Source: Pseudomonas sp. GD04091 (GTDB taxonomy: Bacteria > Pseudomonadota > Gammaproteobacteria > Pseudomonadales > Pseudomonadaceae). From it: a stretch of 64,000 bases of DNA. Location: the NCBI RefSeq assembly GCF_029836165.1, contig NZ_JAOEBG010000002.1:124001-188000 (forward strand), read 5' to 3'. Under the pieces are notes generated by a model. That model did not search any database and was not told the DNA's origin. It saw only the letters and a list, made by a program, of their open reading frames with translations. Position numbers and translations under genes: made by a program. Shown here in pieces: positions 34,768 through 43,600 of the stretch. Numbering within the stretch: position 1 is the first letter of the stretch; every line of letters begins with the position of its first letter.

Positions 34768-37700
34768 GGCTGGCCCTCCAAGGTTTCGGCCAACGACCGG
34801 GCCCGCGCCGAGCGCGCCGTGCTGGCATGGTCGCGGGCCAGCAGGCTGTAGATGGTCGGCAGCACGAACAGGGTGAACAAGGTACCGACCAGCATCCCGG
34901 TGACGATCACCACGCCCAGCCCGAAACGGCTGGCGGCGCCGGCGCCGGAGGCGAACAGCAGCGGAATCAGCCCCACCACCATGGCCGCGGTGGTCATCAG
35001 GATCGGCCGCAGGCGGATCTGCGCCGCCTTGCCGATGGCCGTGCGCCGGTCCAGGTGCTGCTCGGCTTGCAAGGTGTTGGCGAACTCGACCATCAGGATG
35101 CCGTGCTTGCTGATCAGGCCGATCAGCGTCACCAGGCCGATCTGCGTGTAGATGTTCACCGTGGCCACCCCCAGGGCCAGGGGCAGCAACGCGCCGCTGA
35201 TCGACAGCGGCACGGTGATGAGGATGATCAGCGGGTCGACCAGGCTCTCGTATTGCGCCGCCAGCACCAGGTAGATCACCACCACGGCGGCGAGGAAGGC
35301 CAGCATCAGCGCGTTGCCCTCCTGCTGGTACTGGCGCGCGTCCGACTGCCAGTCGACGCTGAAGCCTGCCGGCAGTTCGGCGGCCACCTGTTCGAGGAAG
35401 GCCACGGTGTCACCCAGGGTGACGCCGGCGGCCGGGATGCCCTGGAAGGTCGCCGCGTTCTGCTGGTTGAACTGGGTCAGACGGTTGGGCTCGACCTGCT
35501 CGCTGACCTGCACCACGGTGGACAGCGGCACCAGCCTGCCCTCCTCGCTGCGCACATACTGGCGGGTCAGGGCCTGCGGGGTCAGACGCTGGTCGCGCGG
35601 GCTCTGGGCGATGACGTCGTAGGAGCGGCCGTCGAGGCCGAAGCGGTTGAGGTAGTTCTCACCCACCAGCACCGCCAGCGACTCGCCGATGTCCTGCATG
35701 CGGATGCCCATGCTGTTGGCCTTGGCCCGGTCGACCCGCACCTGCACCACGGGGTTGTTGTAGTCCAGGTCGCTGTCGACCACGGCGAACAGGCCGCTCT
35801 GGCGCGCCTTGGCCTTGACCTGTTCCATGGTGTCGAACAGCACCCGGTAGTCCTGGGAACTGCGCAGCACCATCTGCACCGGCAGGCCACCGGTGGAGCC
35901 AGGCAGCGCCGGCAGCTGGAAGGCGAAGATGCTGGTGCCCTCGACATCGTTCACCGCCGCCTGCAGGTCGAGCTGGATCTGCGAGGCATTGCGCGCGCGC
36001 TCGTCCCACGGCTGCAGGTTGATGCCGCCAATGCCCGAGGCGATGCCGTCGCTGCCATTGATGATCCAGGTGCTGACGGTCTCCGGCAGCGTGCGATAGA
36101 CCGCATCGAGCTTGTCGGCGAAGCGTTCGACATAGGCCAGGTTGGCGTGCTGCGGTGCCTTGATCGCGGTGAGCAGCCCGGCCTGGTCTTCGGTGGGCGC
36201 CAGCTCGCGCTGCGGCAGGCTGTACAGCAGCGGCAGGCTGACCAGCACCAGCAAGGCGAAGCCGACGCTGATCCAGCGGTGCCTGAGGGAGAACCCGAGC
36301 ACCTGGGCATAGCGCTCGGCCAGCCAGTCGAAAAAGCGGTTGGCGGCGTGAGCCATGCGCCCTTCCGACTGACGCGCATCGAGCAGGTACGAACTCATCA
36401 CCGGCGACAGGGTCAAGGCCACCACGCCGGACACCACCACCGCGCCCGCCAGGGTCAGGGCGAACTCGCGAAACAGCGCGCCGGTCAACCCGCCCATCAT
36501 GCCGATCGGCGCATACACCGCAGCCAGGGTGATGGTCATGGCGATCACCGGCCCGGCCACCTCGCGGGCACCGATCAGCGCCGCCGCCACCGGCGTGCGC
36601 CCCTCCTCGATATGCCGGTGGACGTTCTCCACCACGACGATGGCATCGTCCACCACCAGCCCCACCGCCAGCACCATGGCCAGCAGGGTGAGCAGGTTGA
36701 CGCTGAAGCCGAACGCCAGCATCAGCGCCGCCGCGCCAAGCATCGACAGCGGGATGGTCACCACCGGGATCAGCACGGTGCGCAACGAGCCCAGGCACAG
36801 GTAGATCACCACCACCACGATCGCCAGGGCCTCGAGCAGGGTCTTGCTGACCTCGTCGATGGAGGCCTGGATGAAGCGCGCCGTCTCGAAGGCAAGCTCG
36901 GCCTTGACGTCCGGCGGCAGGGTCTGGCGGATCTGCGGCAGCAACTGGCGGATGCCCTCGACGATCACCAGCGGGTTGCCGCCCGGGGTGGCGAACAGCC
37001 CCAGGTGTACCGCCGGCACGCCGTCCATGCTGGCGCTGGTCTCGGCCGAGGCCGCGCCGAGCTCGACGGTGCCGATATCGCGGATGCGCACCAGGCCGTT
37101 GCCGTCGTTGCGGATCACCAGTTCGCGAAAATCGCCGACGGACGTCAGGTCGGTATCGACGCGGATATTGGCGATCACGTACTGGCCCTTCACCTTGCCC
37201 GGCGCGGCCTGGTAGTTGTTGCGGCGCACCGCCTCGGCCACGTCGGCCGCGGTCAGGCCACGGGCGGCCAGGCGTGCCGGGTCGATCCACAGGCGCATGG
37301 ACAGGGTCTGGCCACCGAACACCTGGACCTTGGCCACGCCTTCGATGGTGCTGAGCAACGGCTCGACCACCCGCGTGAGGTAGTCGGTCATGGCCGGGAT
37401 CGGCAGGCTCGGGCTGGCGAAGCCGATATAGGCCACCGCCGTGGACTCGCCGGCAGAGCGCTCGATCACCGGATCGTAGGCGCGCTCCGGCAGGCGGTAG
37501 CGCACCTGGTTGACCTTGGCCATCACCTCGGTAAGGGCCTGGGTGGAGTCGCGGTTGAGCTCCATGCGCGCGGTCACCAGGCTGCGGCCCTGCACCGACG
37601 AGGACGACAGGTAGTCGATACCCTCCACCGACGACACCGCCTGGGCGATCGGCTGGGTGACGAAGCCTTGCATCAGCTCGGCCGGCGCGCCGGGGTATTC

Positions 37701-37847
37701 GGTGGTCACGGTGATGGTCGAGCTTTCCAGCAAGGGGTACTGGCGGATCGGCAACTGCAACAGCGACAGCAGCCCCAGCAGCAGGATCAGGGTACTGACC
37801 ACCAGCGCCAGCACAGGCCGGCGCACGAACAGGTCGGTGAATGTCAT
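34764..37847 (-). CDS. RND multidrug-type inner-membrane pump
   Basis: A 1027-residue HAE1-type RND transporter with 12 membrane segments and two large periplasmic loops. The start VRRPVLALVVSTLILLLGLL and the proton-relay aspartate pair in GLVVDDAIVVVENV in TM4 are intact, so it is probably functional. Similarity is highest to the MexB/MexI type by layout. It is coupled to the outer-membrane factor gene and 18 bases after the fusion protein gene. It corresponds in order to toxH. Confidence 0.92.
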   Translation of the reverse strand: MTFTDLFVRRPVLALVVSTLILLLGLLSLLQLPIRQYPLLESSTITVTTEYPGAPAELMQGFVTQPIAQAVSSVEGIDYLSSSSVQGRSLVTARMELNRDSTQALTEVMAKVNQVRYRLPERAYDPVIERSAGESTAVAYIGFASPSLPIPAMTDYLTRVVEPLLSTIEGVAKVQVFGGQTLSMRLWIDPARLAARGLTAADVAEAVRRNNYQAAPGKVKGQYVIANIRVDTDLTSVGDFRELVIRNDGNGLVRIRDIGTVELGAASAETSASMDGVPAVHLGLFATPGGNPLVIVEGIRQLLPQIRQTLPPDVKAELAFETARFIQASIDEVSKTLLEALAIVVVVIYLCLGSLRTVLIPVVTIPLSMLGAAALMLAFGFSVNLLTLLAMVLAVGLVVDDAIVVVENVHRHIEEGRTPVAAALIGAREVAGPVIAMTITLAAVYAPIGMMGGLTGALFREFALTLAGAVVVSGVVALTLSPVMSSYLLDARQSEGRMAHAANRFFDWLAERYAQVLGFSLRHRWISVGFALLVLVSLPLLYSLPQRELAPTEDQAGLLTAIKAPQHANLAYVERFADKLDAVYRTLPETVSTWIINGSDGIASGIGGINLQPWDERARNASQIQLDLQAAVNDVEGTSIFAFQLPALPGSTGGLPVQMVLRSSQDYRVLFDTMEQVKAKARQSGLFAVVDSDLDYNNPVVQVRVDRAKANSMGIRMQDIGESLAVLVGENYLNRFGLDGRSYDVIAQSPRDQRLTPQALTRQYVRSEEGRLVPLSTVVQVSEQVEPNRLTQFNQQNAATFQGIPAAGVTLGDTVAFLEQVAAELPAGFSVDWQSDARQYQQEGNALMLAFLAAVVVIYLVLAAQYESLVDPLIILITVPLSISGALLPLALGVATVNIYTQIGLVTLIGLISKHGILMVEFANTLQAEQHLDRRTAIGKAAQIRLRPILMTTAAMVVGLIPLLFASGAGAASRFGLGVVIVTGMLVGTLFTLFVLPTIYSLLARDHASTARSARARSLAETLEGQP

Positions 37848-37865
37848 GGCATGTTCTCGTGGGGG

Positions 37866-38960
37866 TCAGGCGCCGTTGGCCGGGGCTTGCAGGGTGTCTT
37901 CGGTGGCTTGCACGGCGGTGCCGTCGGTGAGCCGCAGCTGCCCGGACACCACCACCTGGTCGTCCTCGCGCAACCCCTGCTCGATCACCACCCGGCCGGC
38001 CTGGCGCTCGCCGGTGCGCACCGAGACCCGTTGCACCACGAGCGCGTCGGCGGCGGCGTCGTGCCGCGCGACGAACACCGTGTCGCCATAGGCGGTGTAG
38101 GCCACGGCGGTCTCCGGCACCGTCAGCACCTGGCCGACATCCGGGCTGGCGACCTGCACGCTGGCGTACATGCCGGCGGCAAGACGCGCATCGGGATTGG
38201 CCAGGGTGGCCTGCACCTGCACCGTGCGCGAGCGGCCGATCAATGGGTCGATGGCGGTGATGCGGGCGGTGAACGGCGTCTCGGGGAAGGCATCCAGGCG
38301 CACCTCTACCGCCTGGCCGGGACGCAGCTGGGCGCTGAGCTGTTCTTCGAGGGAGAAGTTGACATAGAGGCTGCGGGTGTCGATCAGGCTGACCACCGGA
38401 TCGCCGACGTTGAGGTACTGCCCCTGGTTGACCCGACGGATCCCCAGGCGGCCGTCGAAGGGCGCGCGCACGGTCTTCTGGGCGATCACCGCCTCGGTGC
38501 GGGCCAGCTCGCCCTGAGCCATGTCGCGGGCGGCCAGGGCGTTGTCCAGCTGCTCCTGGGTGGCGGCGTTCTCGCGCAGCAGGTCCCTCACCCGGCGGTG
38601 GTTGATGCGCGCATTGTCGAGCTGCGCCTTGAGCCGCAAGCGCTCGGCCTGTTCCGGGGCGTCGTTGAGCGTGATCAGTACATCGCCTTTGCGCACCTGC
38701 TGGCCGGAACTGAAGTTGATCGCGGTGACTCGGCCACCGATCTCGGCCGACACCAGCACCTGATGCACCGCCTCCAGCTCGCCGACGCCGTCGAAGGAGC
38801 GCTTTTCCGGGGCCTTCTGCACCGTGGCCAGGGCAACCTTGACCAGCTGCCGTGGCGGCGTCGCGGTGGCCTGCGCGCGGCCATCATGCCGCCAGGCCAG
38901 GCCCCCGGCAGTGACCAGGGCCAGCACCAGGGCACTGGCGAATATCGTTTTACCGTTCAT
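37866..38960 (-). CDS. RND efflux periplasmic adaptor (membrane fusion protein)
   Basis: A 364-residue adaptor with an N-terminal membrane anchor (ASALVLALVTAGGLAW). It has the lipoyl halves VGELEAVHQVLVSAEIGGRV and RAPFDGRLGIRRVNQGQYLN flanking an alpha-hairpin, then beta-barrel and membrane-proximal domains. The ATG at 38960 is used; the frame runs on upstream but that part overlaps the preceding gene. It links the RND pump and the outer-membrane factor. It corresponds in order to toxG. Confidence 0.9.
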   Translation of the reverse strand: MNGKTIFASALVLALVTAGGLAWRHDGRAQATATPPRQLVKVALATVQKAPEKRSFDGVGELEAVHQVLVSAEIGGRVTAINFSSGQQVRKGDVLITLNDAPEQAERLRLKAQLDNARINHRRVRDLLRENAATQEQLDNALAARDMAQGELARTEAVIAQKTVRAPFDGRLGIRRVNQGQYLNVGDPVVSLIDTRSLYVNFSLEEQLSAQLRPGQAVEVRLDAFPETPFTARITAIDPLIGRSRTVQVQATLANPDARLAAGMYASVQVASPDVGQVLTVPETAVAYTAYGDTVFVARHDAAADALVVQRVSVRTGERQAGRVVIEQGLREDDQVVVSGQLRLTDGTAVQATEDTLQAPANGA

Positions 38961-38974
38961 TGCACGACCTCGCC

Positions 38975-39460
38975 TCAGGCCCAGCCCAGGTTGAACAGGA
39001 AGAACGCCAGGAGCGCCCACAACACCAACACCAGATGGGTGAGCTGCAGGCTCTCCTGGCGTATCCAGTAACCGAACCACAGGCCACCGAGCAGCATGGC
39101 GAAGGTGAAGGCGAGGAGCGCGCTCAGCGCCAGGTTCAACCAGGCCCTGGCCATCAGCGGATCCTGGGCGATGATCAGCCCATAGCAGCCGATCCACGCC
39201 GACAGGCTGGCGACGATCTGCAGCAGCAGGATCACCAGCAGCGCGGCGCGCGCCAGCCCGACCGACTGGCAGGCTCTGCGCAGCAAGGGGAATTCGATGG
39301 CGGGCGGCTGGCGCAGCGGCGCCATCGCCAGGGTGGCGCCGATGGCACCCACGGAACTGGCGAAGGCCTGCAGGTTGTTCAGTACCGCGATGCTCAGCCA
39401 AAGCGCCAGGCCGACGGCCTGGGTGGCCTGGAACAGCCACAGGGAGGTGTGCAAATCCAT
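38975..39460 (-). CDS. DUF2165-type small integral membrane protein
   Basis: A 161-residue protein with four hydrophobic segments and the pattern GLALWLSIAVLNNLQAF near residue 12, which resembles the DUF2165 family. The start at 39460 (MDLHTSLWLFQ) has GGACG seven bases ahead, and ACGGACG here is also an Rsm-like ANGGANG sequence. It is the first gene of the efflux operon, where the toxoflavin transport operon has toxF. Function unknown. Confidence 0.62.
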   Translation of the reverse strand: MDLHTSLWLFQATQAVGLALWLSIAVLNNLQAFASSVGAIGATLAMAPLRQPPAIEFPLLRRACQSVGLARAALLVILLLQIVASLSAWIGCYGLIIAQDPLMARAWLNLALSALLAFTFAMLLGGLWFGYWIRQESLQLTHLVLVLWALLAFFLFNLGWA

Positions 39461-39479
39461 ATCAACGTCCGTATTGATG

Positions 39480-39502
39480 GCCTGGATCGAAGGCGTCCAG
39501 GC
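39480..39502. promoter_or_regulatory. Inverted repeat upstream of the efflux operon
   Basis: GCCTGGA (39480-39486) and TCCAGGC (39496-39502) form seven-base arms around a nine-base spacer, 20 bases upstream of the first gene start. It could be an operator or a leader hairpin. Confidence 0.4.
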
Positions 39503-39655
39503 AATTACACAAGAAAGTGCTTGGATATTAATGGCAGCCTTGCCGATGCACAAGCGCTCCCATTACAGAAGCGCCGCCAAGACGGGGGATTGATGCGGGT
39601 CAGTGTCGCGACGATCTATCAGCGACACGCTGTCGCGCAGGGGCGCCAGAGGTGG

Positions 39656-40543
39656 CTATTGGGCGCTGGCGGCGCGCAAGCGCTGGCCCAGGCGCGGGCC
39701 GAACACATTGATCAGCAGCCCGAACATCACCAGCAGCGCGCCCCAGCCTTGCGCCTCGGTCAGGCGCTCGCCCAGCAGCAACGCCGAAGAACTCAGGCCG
39801 ATCACCGGCACCAGCAGCGAGAACGGCGCCACCTTGCCCGCCGGATGGCGCGACAGCAACGTGCTCCACAAGCTGTAGCCAACCATGGTAGCGATGAAGG
39901 CCAGGTACGCCAGCGCTAGCACCGAGCTCCAGCCGATGTTGGCCAGGGCATGGCCGATCCGCTCGGGGCCCTCCAGCCACCAGGACAACGCCAGGAACGG
40001 CAGCGGCGGGATCAGCCCGCCCCAGATCACCAAGGCCACCAGGTCCACGTTGCCGAAGCGCCGGGTGATGATGTTGCCCATGCCCCACATCGCCCCCGCG
40101 CACAAGGTCAGCAGCAAGGCGATCAATGGCACATGCCCGCTGTCCTCACTGCCGATAACCGCCAGCCCGCTGGCCGCCACCAGCAGCCCGAGCACACTGG
40201 CCAGGCGCAGGCGCTCACCGAGGAACAGCGCGGCGAAGCCCAGGGTGAAGAACGCCTGAGACTGCAGCACCAGCGAGGCCAGCCCCGGCGGCATGCCGCT
40301 GTACATGGCCTGGAAGAGGAAAGCGAACTGCCCCAGGGAGATGGTCGCGCCATAAGCGATCAACCAGCGCCATGGCAGGTTCGGACGGCGGATCAGGAAC
40401 ACCGCCGGAAAGGCCACCAGCAGAAAGCGCAATGCCCCCAGCAGCATCGGCGGCAAGCCATCGAGGCCAACCTTGATGACCACGAAATTGACGCCCCAGG
40501 CGATGATCACCACCAGGGCGATCAGCAGATCCTTGAGTGGCAT
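39656..40543 (-). CDS. EamA/DMT-family transporter (YdcZ/RhtA-like)
   Basis: A 295-residue protein with ten predicted membrane segments and two EamA repeats (LIALVVIIAWGVNFVVIKVG; LSWWLEGPERIGHALAN separates the second). It is an inner-membrane exporter of the drug/metabolite transporter superfamily. I used the ATG at 40543, nine bases past AAGGA. It is transcribed in the same direction as the RND operon, but about 200 bases away. Substrate unknown; amino acid export is common in the family. Confidence 0.85.
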   Translation of the reverse strand: MPLKDLLIALVVIIAWGVNFVVIKVGLDGLPPMLLGALRFLLVAFPAVFLIRRPNLPWRWLIAYGATISLGQFAFLFQAMYSGMPPGLASLVLQSQAFFTLGFAALFLGERLRLASVLGLLVAASGLAVIGSEDSGHVPLIALLLTLCAGAMWGMGNIITRRFGNVDLVALVIWGGLIPPLPFLALSWWLEGPERIGHALANIGWSSVLALAYLAFIATMVGYSLWSTLLSRHPAGKVAPFSLLVPVIGLSSSALLLGERLTEAQGWGALLVMFGLLINVFGPRLGQRLRAASAQ

Positions 40544-40802
40544 GGCACGCATTCCTTCTTCAGGCTTGTATTAGACATATTTCGTTACAGCATAAGGTCA
40601 TTCCCAAGCCACGGACCAGCACAGTCGGACGACAACCTTGCGCAACAGTCGGCTGTGATGGCCGAAAAATCCGCTCGGCAGGGATCACAAGCTTCACTTG
40701 ACCAGACTTGTATATACATGCTGATATCGAGTTTCGGCCATCGCCCTGCGTCCCGCCGATAGCCGCCGCCCTTCACAAAAACAACGAAGCGGAGCCTCCT
40801 CG
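40544..40802. other. Divergent intergenic region of the EamA and NCS1 genes
   Basis: This stretch holds the promoters for both divergent genes and the palindrome TGTATATACA at 40709-40718. I see no gene in it. Confidence 0.5.
40709..40718. promoter_or_regulatory. TGTATATACA palindrome, HutC-type GntR operator candidate
   Basis: A perfect 10-bp palindrome with TTG-like flanks, resembling the core of HutC-family GntR operators in pseudomonads. It is about 85 bases ahead of the NCS1 permease start, near the probable promoter. Confidence 0.5.
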
Positions 40803-42200
40803 ATGTCCAGCAAACCCGTGATCGAGCGCCGCTCGATCGACTACATCCCCGAGTCTGAACGCCATGGACGGGTGTACAGCCAATTCACCTTGTGGCTGGG
40901 AGCCAACCTGCAGATCACCGCGATCGTCACCGGCGCCCTGGCCGTGGTCCTTGGCGGCGATGTGTTCTGGTCATTGATCGGCCTGTTCGTCGGACAGGCG
41001 ATCGGTGGTGCGGTGATGGCCCTGCATGCCGCCCAGGGGCCACGCCTCGGGCTGCCGCAGATGATCTCCAGCCGCGTGCAGTTCGGGGTGTATGGCGCGG
41101 CCATTCCCATGGTCCTGGTATGCCTGATGTACCTGGGCTTCACCGCCACCGGCACGGTGCTCTCCGGCCAGGCCATCGGCCAGTTGCTGAACATCAGCGA
41201 CAGCGCCGGCATCCTCATCTTCGCCGGGGTGATCGTGCTGGCGACCCTGGCAGGCTACCGAGTGATCCACTGGATCGGCCGAGTGGCCAGCGTGCTGGGG
41301 ATCATTGCCTTCGTCTATCTGTTCAGCCGCATCCTGATGCTGGCCGACATCGGCCAACTGCTCGACAACCGTCACTTCAGCTGGGCCAGCTTCCTGCTGG
41401 CGGTGTCGCTGGCCGCTTCGTGGCAGATCGCCTTCGGCCCGTACGTGGCCGACTACTCGCGCTACCTGCCCAGCAACACCTCGCCGCTCAAGACCTTCCT
41501 CGCCGCGGGCCTGGGTTCGGTGATCGGTGCCCAGGCGTCGATGATCCTCGGCGTGTTCGCCGCAGCCATCGCCGGTGGCCAGTTCTCCGGGCGCGAGGTG
41601 GCCTACATCGTCGGCCTGGGTGGCGCCGGCACCACGGCGGCGCTGCTGTACTTCAGCATTGCCTTCGGCAAGGTGACCATCTCCACGCTCAACAGCTACG
41701 GCAGCTTCATGTGCATCGCCACGATCATCAGCGGTTTTCGCGGCCACCTGCAGATCAGCCGCGTCCAACGCCTGGTGTTCGTGCTCGGCATCGTCGGCGC
41801 GGCGACCCTGGTCGCCCTGCTCGGCCAGCATTCGTTCCTCAGCGCCTTCAAGTCGTTCATCCTGTTCCTGCTGACCTTCTTCGTGCCGTGGAGCGCGGTG
41901 AACCTGGTGGACTACTACTTCATCACCAAGGAGCGCTACGACATCCCGGCGCTGGCCGACCCCGAGGGCCGCTATGGCCGCTGGAACTGGCCGGGCATCG
42001 GGGTATACACCTTCGGCGTGCTGGTGCAGATGCCGTTCATCGACACCAAGCTGTACACCGGTCCGATGGTCGCCCACCTGGGCGGCGTGGATGTGTCGTG
42101 GCTGATCGGGCTGGTGGTGCCGAGCGTGCTGTATTACTGGGTGGCCCGCCGCCGGGCGACCGAGGCGCCGGCCAGCATCATCGTGCCAGGAACGCGCTGA
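40803..42200 (+). CDS. NCS1-family cytosine/purine-type permease
   Basis: A 465-residue transporter of the nucleobase:cation symporter-1 family, with about 12 membrane segments. It begins with the hydrophilic SIDYIPESERHGRVYSQFTLW and has the family block VADYSRYLP in the middle (about residue 215), with VDYYFITKERY later. CodB-like members import cytosine, purines, allantoin or hydantoins. The ribosome site GCGGAGCC is 8 bases ahead. The TGTATATACA site upstream suggests control by a HutC-type repressor. Confidence 0.87.
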   Translation: MSSKPVIERRSIDYIPESERHGRVYSQFTLWLGANLQITAIVTGALAVVLGGDVFWSLIGLFVGQAIGGAVMALHAAQGPRLGLPQMISSRVQFGVYGAAIPMVLVCLMYLGFTATGTVLSGQAIGQLLNISDSAGILIFAGVIVLATLAGYRVIHWIGRVASVLGIIAFVYLFSRILMLADIGQLLDNRHFSWASFLLAVSLAASWQIAFGPYVADYSRYLPSNTSPLKTFLAAGLGSVIGAQASMILGVFAAAIAGGQFSGREVAYIVGLGGAGTTAALLYFSIAFGKVTISTLNSYGSFMCIATIISGFRGHLQISRVQRLVFVLGIVGAATLVALLGQHSFLSAFKSFILFLLTFFVPWSAVNLVDYYFITKERYDIPALADPEGRYGRWNWPGIGVYTFGVLVQMPFIDTKLYTGPMVAHLGGVDVSWLIGLVVPSVLYYWVARRRATEAPASIIVPGTR

Positions 42201-42206
42201 GCCCGG

Positions 42207-42237
42207 CGCGCCGGCAGGGGCGCTGTCATTTTTCGGT
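42207..42237 (+). terminator. Possible terminator of the NCS1 gene
   Basis: GCGCC and GGCGC arms around GGCAG form a short hairpin shortly after the stop, followed by TCATTTTTC. The stem is short, so it is a moderate candidate. Confidence 0.4.
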
Positions 42238-42287
42238 CAAGCAACTGTCGTAATCTGCGGTGCAACTCTGTGCCAAAGGTCACCGGC

Positions 42288-43595
42288 ATGCGCCGCCTGC
42301 TTCTCCTCCCGTTATGCCTGCTGCCGGGCCTGGCCTTCGCCGAGCCTGCGCAGCTGCGCATCCAGGGCTCCAATACCATTGGCGCCACCCTGGCCCCGGC
42401 GCTGGTCCGTGGCCTGCTGCAAGCGCAAGGCGCCAGTGCCATCGAAAGCCTGTCAGGCGCGGCGGCCAACGAGACGGTGATGCGTGCCCACGCTCGCGAT
42501 GGCCAGCCCATGCGCATCGAGATCGCCGCCCACGGATCGAGTACGGGATTCACCGCGCTGGCCGACGGCGAGGCCGACCTGGCAGCCGCCTCGCGGCCAA
42601 TCAGCGATCGTGAAGTCCAGCAGCTGCAGGCCTTGGGCAACCTGCGCTCGGCGGACTCCGAACAGGTGATCGGCCTGGACGGCGTGGCGGTGATCGTCCA
42701 TCCGGACAATCCGCTACCGCAACTGAGCACCGCGCAACTGGCACAGGTCTTTTCCGGGCAGATCCAGCGCTGGGAACAACTGGGCGTGCCAGGCGGCGCG
42801 ATTCACCTCTACGCCCGCGACGATCGCTCCGGCACGTTCGAGACGTTCCGCGCGCTGGTGCTGGAGCCGCAGCACAGCCAGCTGTCCGGCCAGGCCCGGC
42901 GCTTCGAGTCGGCCGATGCGCTGGCCGCGCAGGTCAAGGCCGATCGCCAGGCCATCGGCTTCAGCGGCCTGGCCACGCTGCATGGGGCCAAGGCCCTGGC
43001 GGTGGCGGAAGGTGACGCGCCGGCCCTGCCCCCCAGCCGCGCGCTGATCGCCAGCGAGGACTACCCGCTGTCGCGCCGCCTGTTCTTCTACCTGCCCGCC
43101 GCCGCCACGCGCCAGGCCCGGGCCCTGGCCGAGTTCGCGCAGAGCCCCGCCGGGCAGGCCATCGTCGCCAGACACGGGTTCGTCTCCCAGCAGATCAAGG
43201 CCTTGCCGGTCATGGTGCAGGCCGACATGCCACCACGCTACCGCACCCTGGCCAGCGAGGCTCATCGCCTGAGCGTCAACTTCCGCTTCCAGGAAGGCAG
43301 TGCCAGCCTCGACAACAAGGCCCTGCGCGATGTGCAGCGGGTCGGCGCCTACCTGCGCCAGGCCGGCAAGCTGCAGAGCAAAGCGGTGCTGGTGGGTTTC
43401 GGCGACCCCAAGGAAACCCCGGGGCGCGCCGCCCTGCTCTCGCGCCTGCGGGCCATGGCGGTGCGCCGTGAACTGGCGCGCGAGGGCGTGGAGTTCAAGG
43501 ACGTGACCGGCATGGGCGACGAGCTGCCGGTGGCGGATAACGACCAGCAACAGGGACGCTTGCGCAACCGCCGGGTCGAAGTCTGGGTGTACTGA
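42288..43595 (+). CDS. PstS-like phosphate-binding domain fused to OmpA-like domain
   Basis: A 435-residue exported protein. The signal peptide is MRRLLLLPLCLLPGLAFA. Residues 20-315 are a type II periplasmic binding domain of the PstS kind (IQGSNTIGATLAP, GSSTGFTALADGEADLAAASRP, ARDDRSGTFETFR). Residues 320-435 form an OmpA-like domain (SVNFRFQEGSASLDNKALRD; LRNRRVEVWVY), which would bind peptidoglycan. The ATG at 42288 is preferred to the GTG at 42270, since AAGGT stands eight bases ahead. It converges on the two-component genes. Role unknown; phosphate or other anion sensing at the cell wall is possible. Confidence 0.82.
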   Translation: MRRLLLLPLCLLPGLAFAEPAQLRIQGSNTIGATLAPALVRGLLQAQGASAIESLSGAAANETVMRAHARDGQPMRIEIAAHGSSTGFTALADGEADLAAASRPISDREVQQLQALGNLRSADSEQVIGLDGVAVIVHPDNPLPQLSTAQLAQVFSGQIQRWEQLGVPGGAIHLYARDDRSGTFETFRALVLEPQHSQLSGQARRFESADALAAQVKADRQAIGFSGLATLHGAKALAVAEGDAPALPPSRALIASEDYPLSRRLFFYLPAAATRQARALAEFAQSPAGQAIVARHGFVSQQIKALPVMVQADMPPRYRTLASEAHRLSVNFRFQEGSASLDNKALRDVQRVGAYLRQAGKLQSKAVLVGFGDPKETPGRAALLSRLRAMAVRRELAREGVEFKDVTGMGDELPVADNDQQQGRLRNRRVEVWVY

Positions 43596-43600
43596 CCTGC

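Noticed and set aside
34827..39071. Very long open frame of 1414 codons on the plus strand
   Set aside because: It is antisense to the RND pump and adaptor genes; the product is rich in His/Gln/Arg repeats typical of mirrored GC-rich codons, with no domain.
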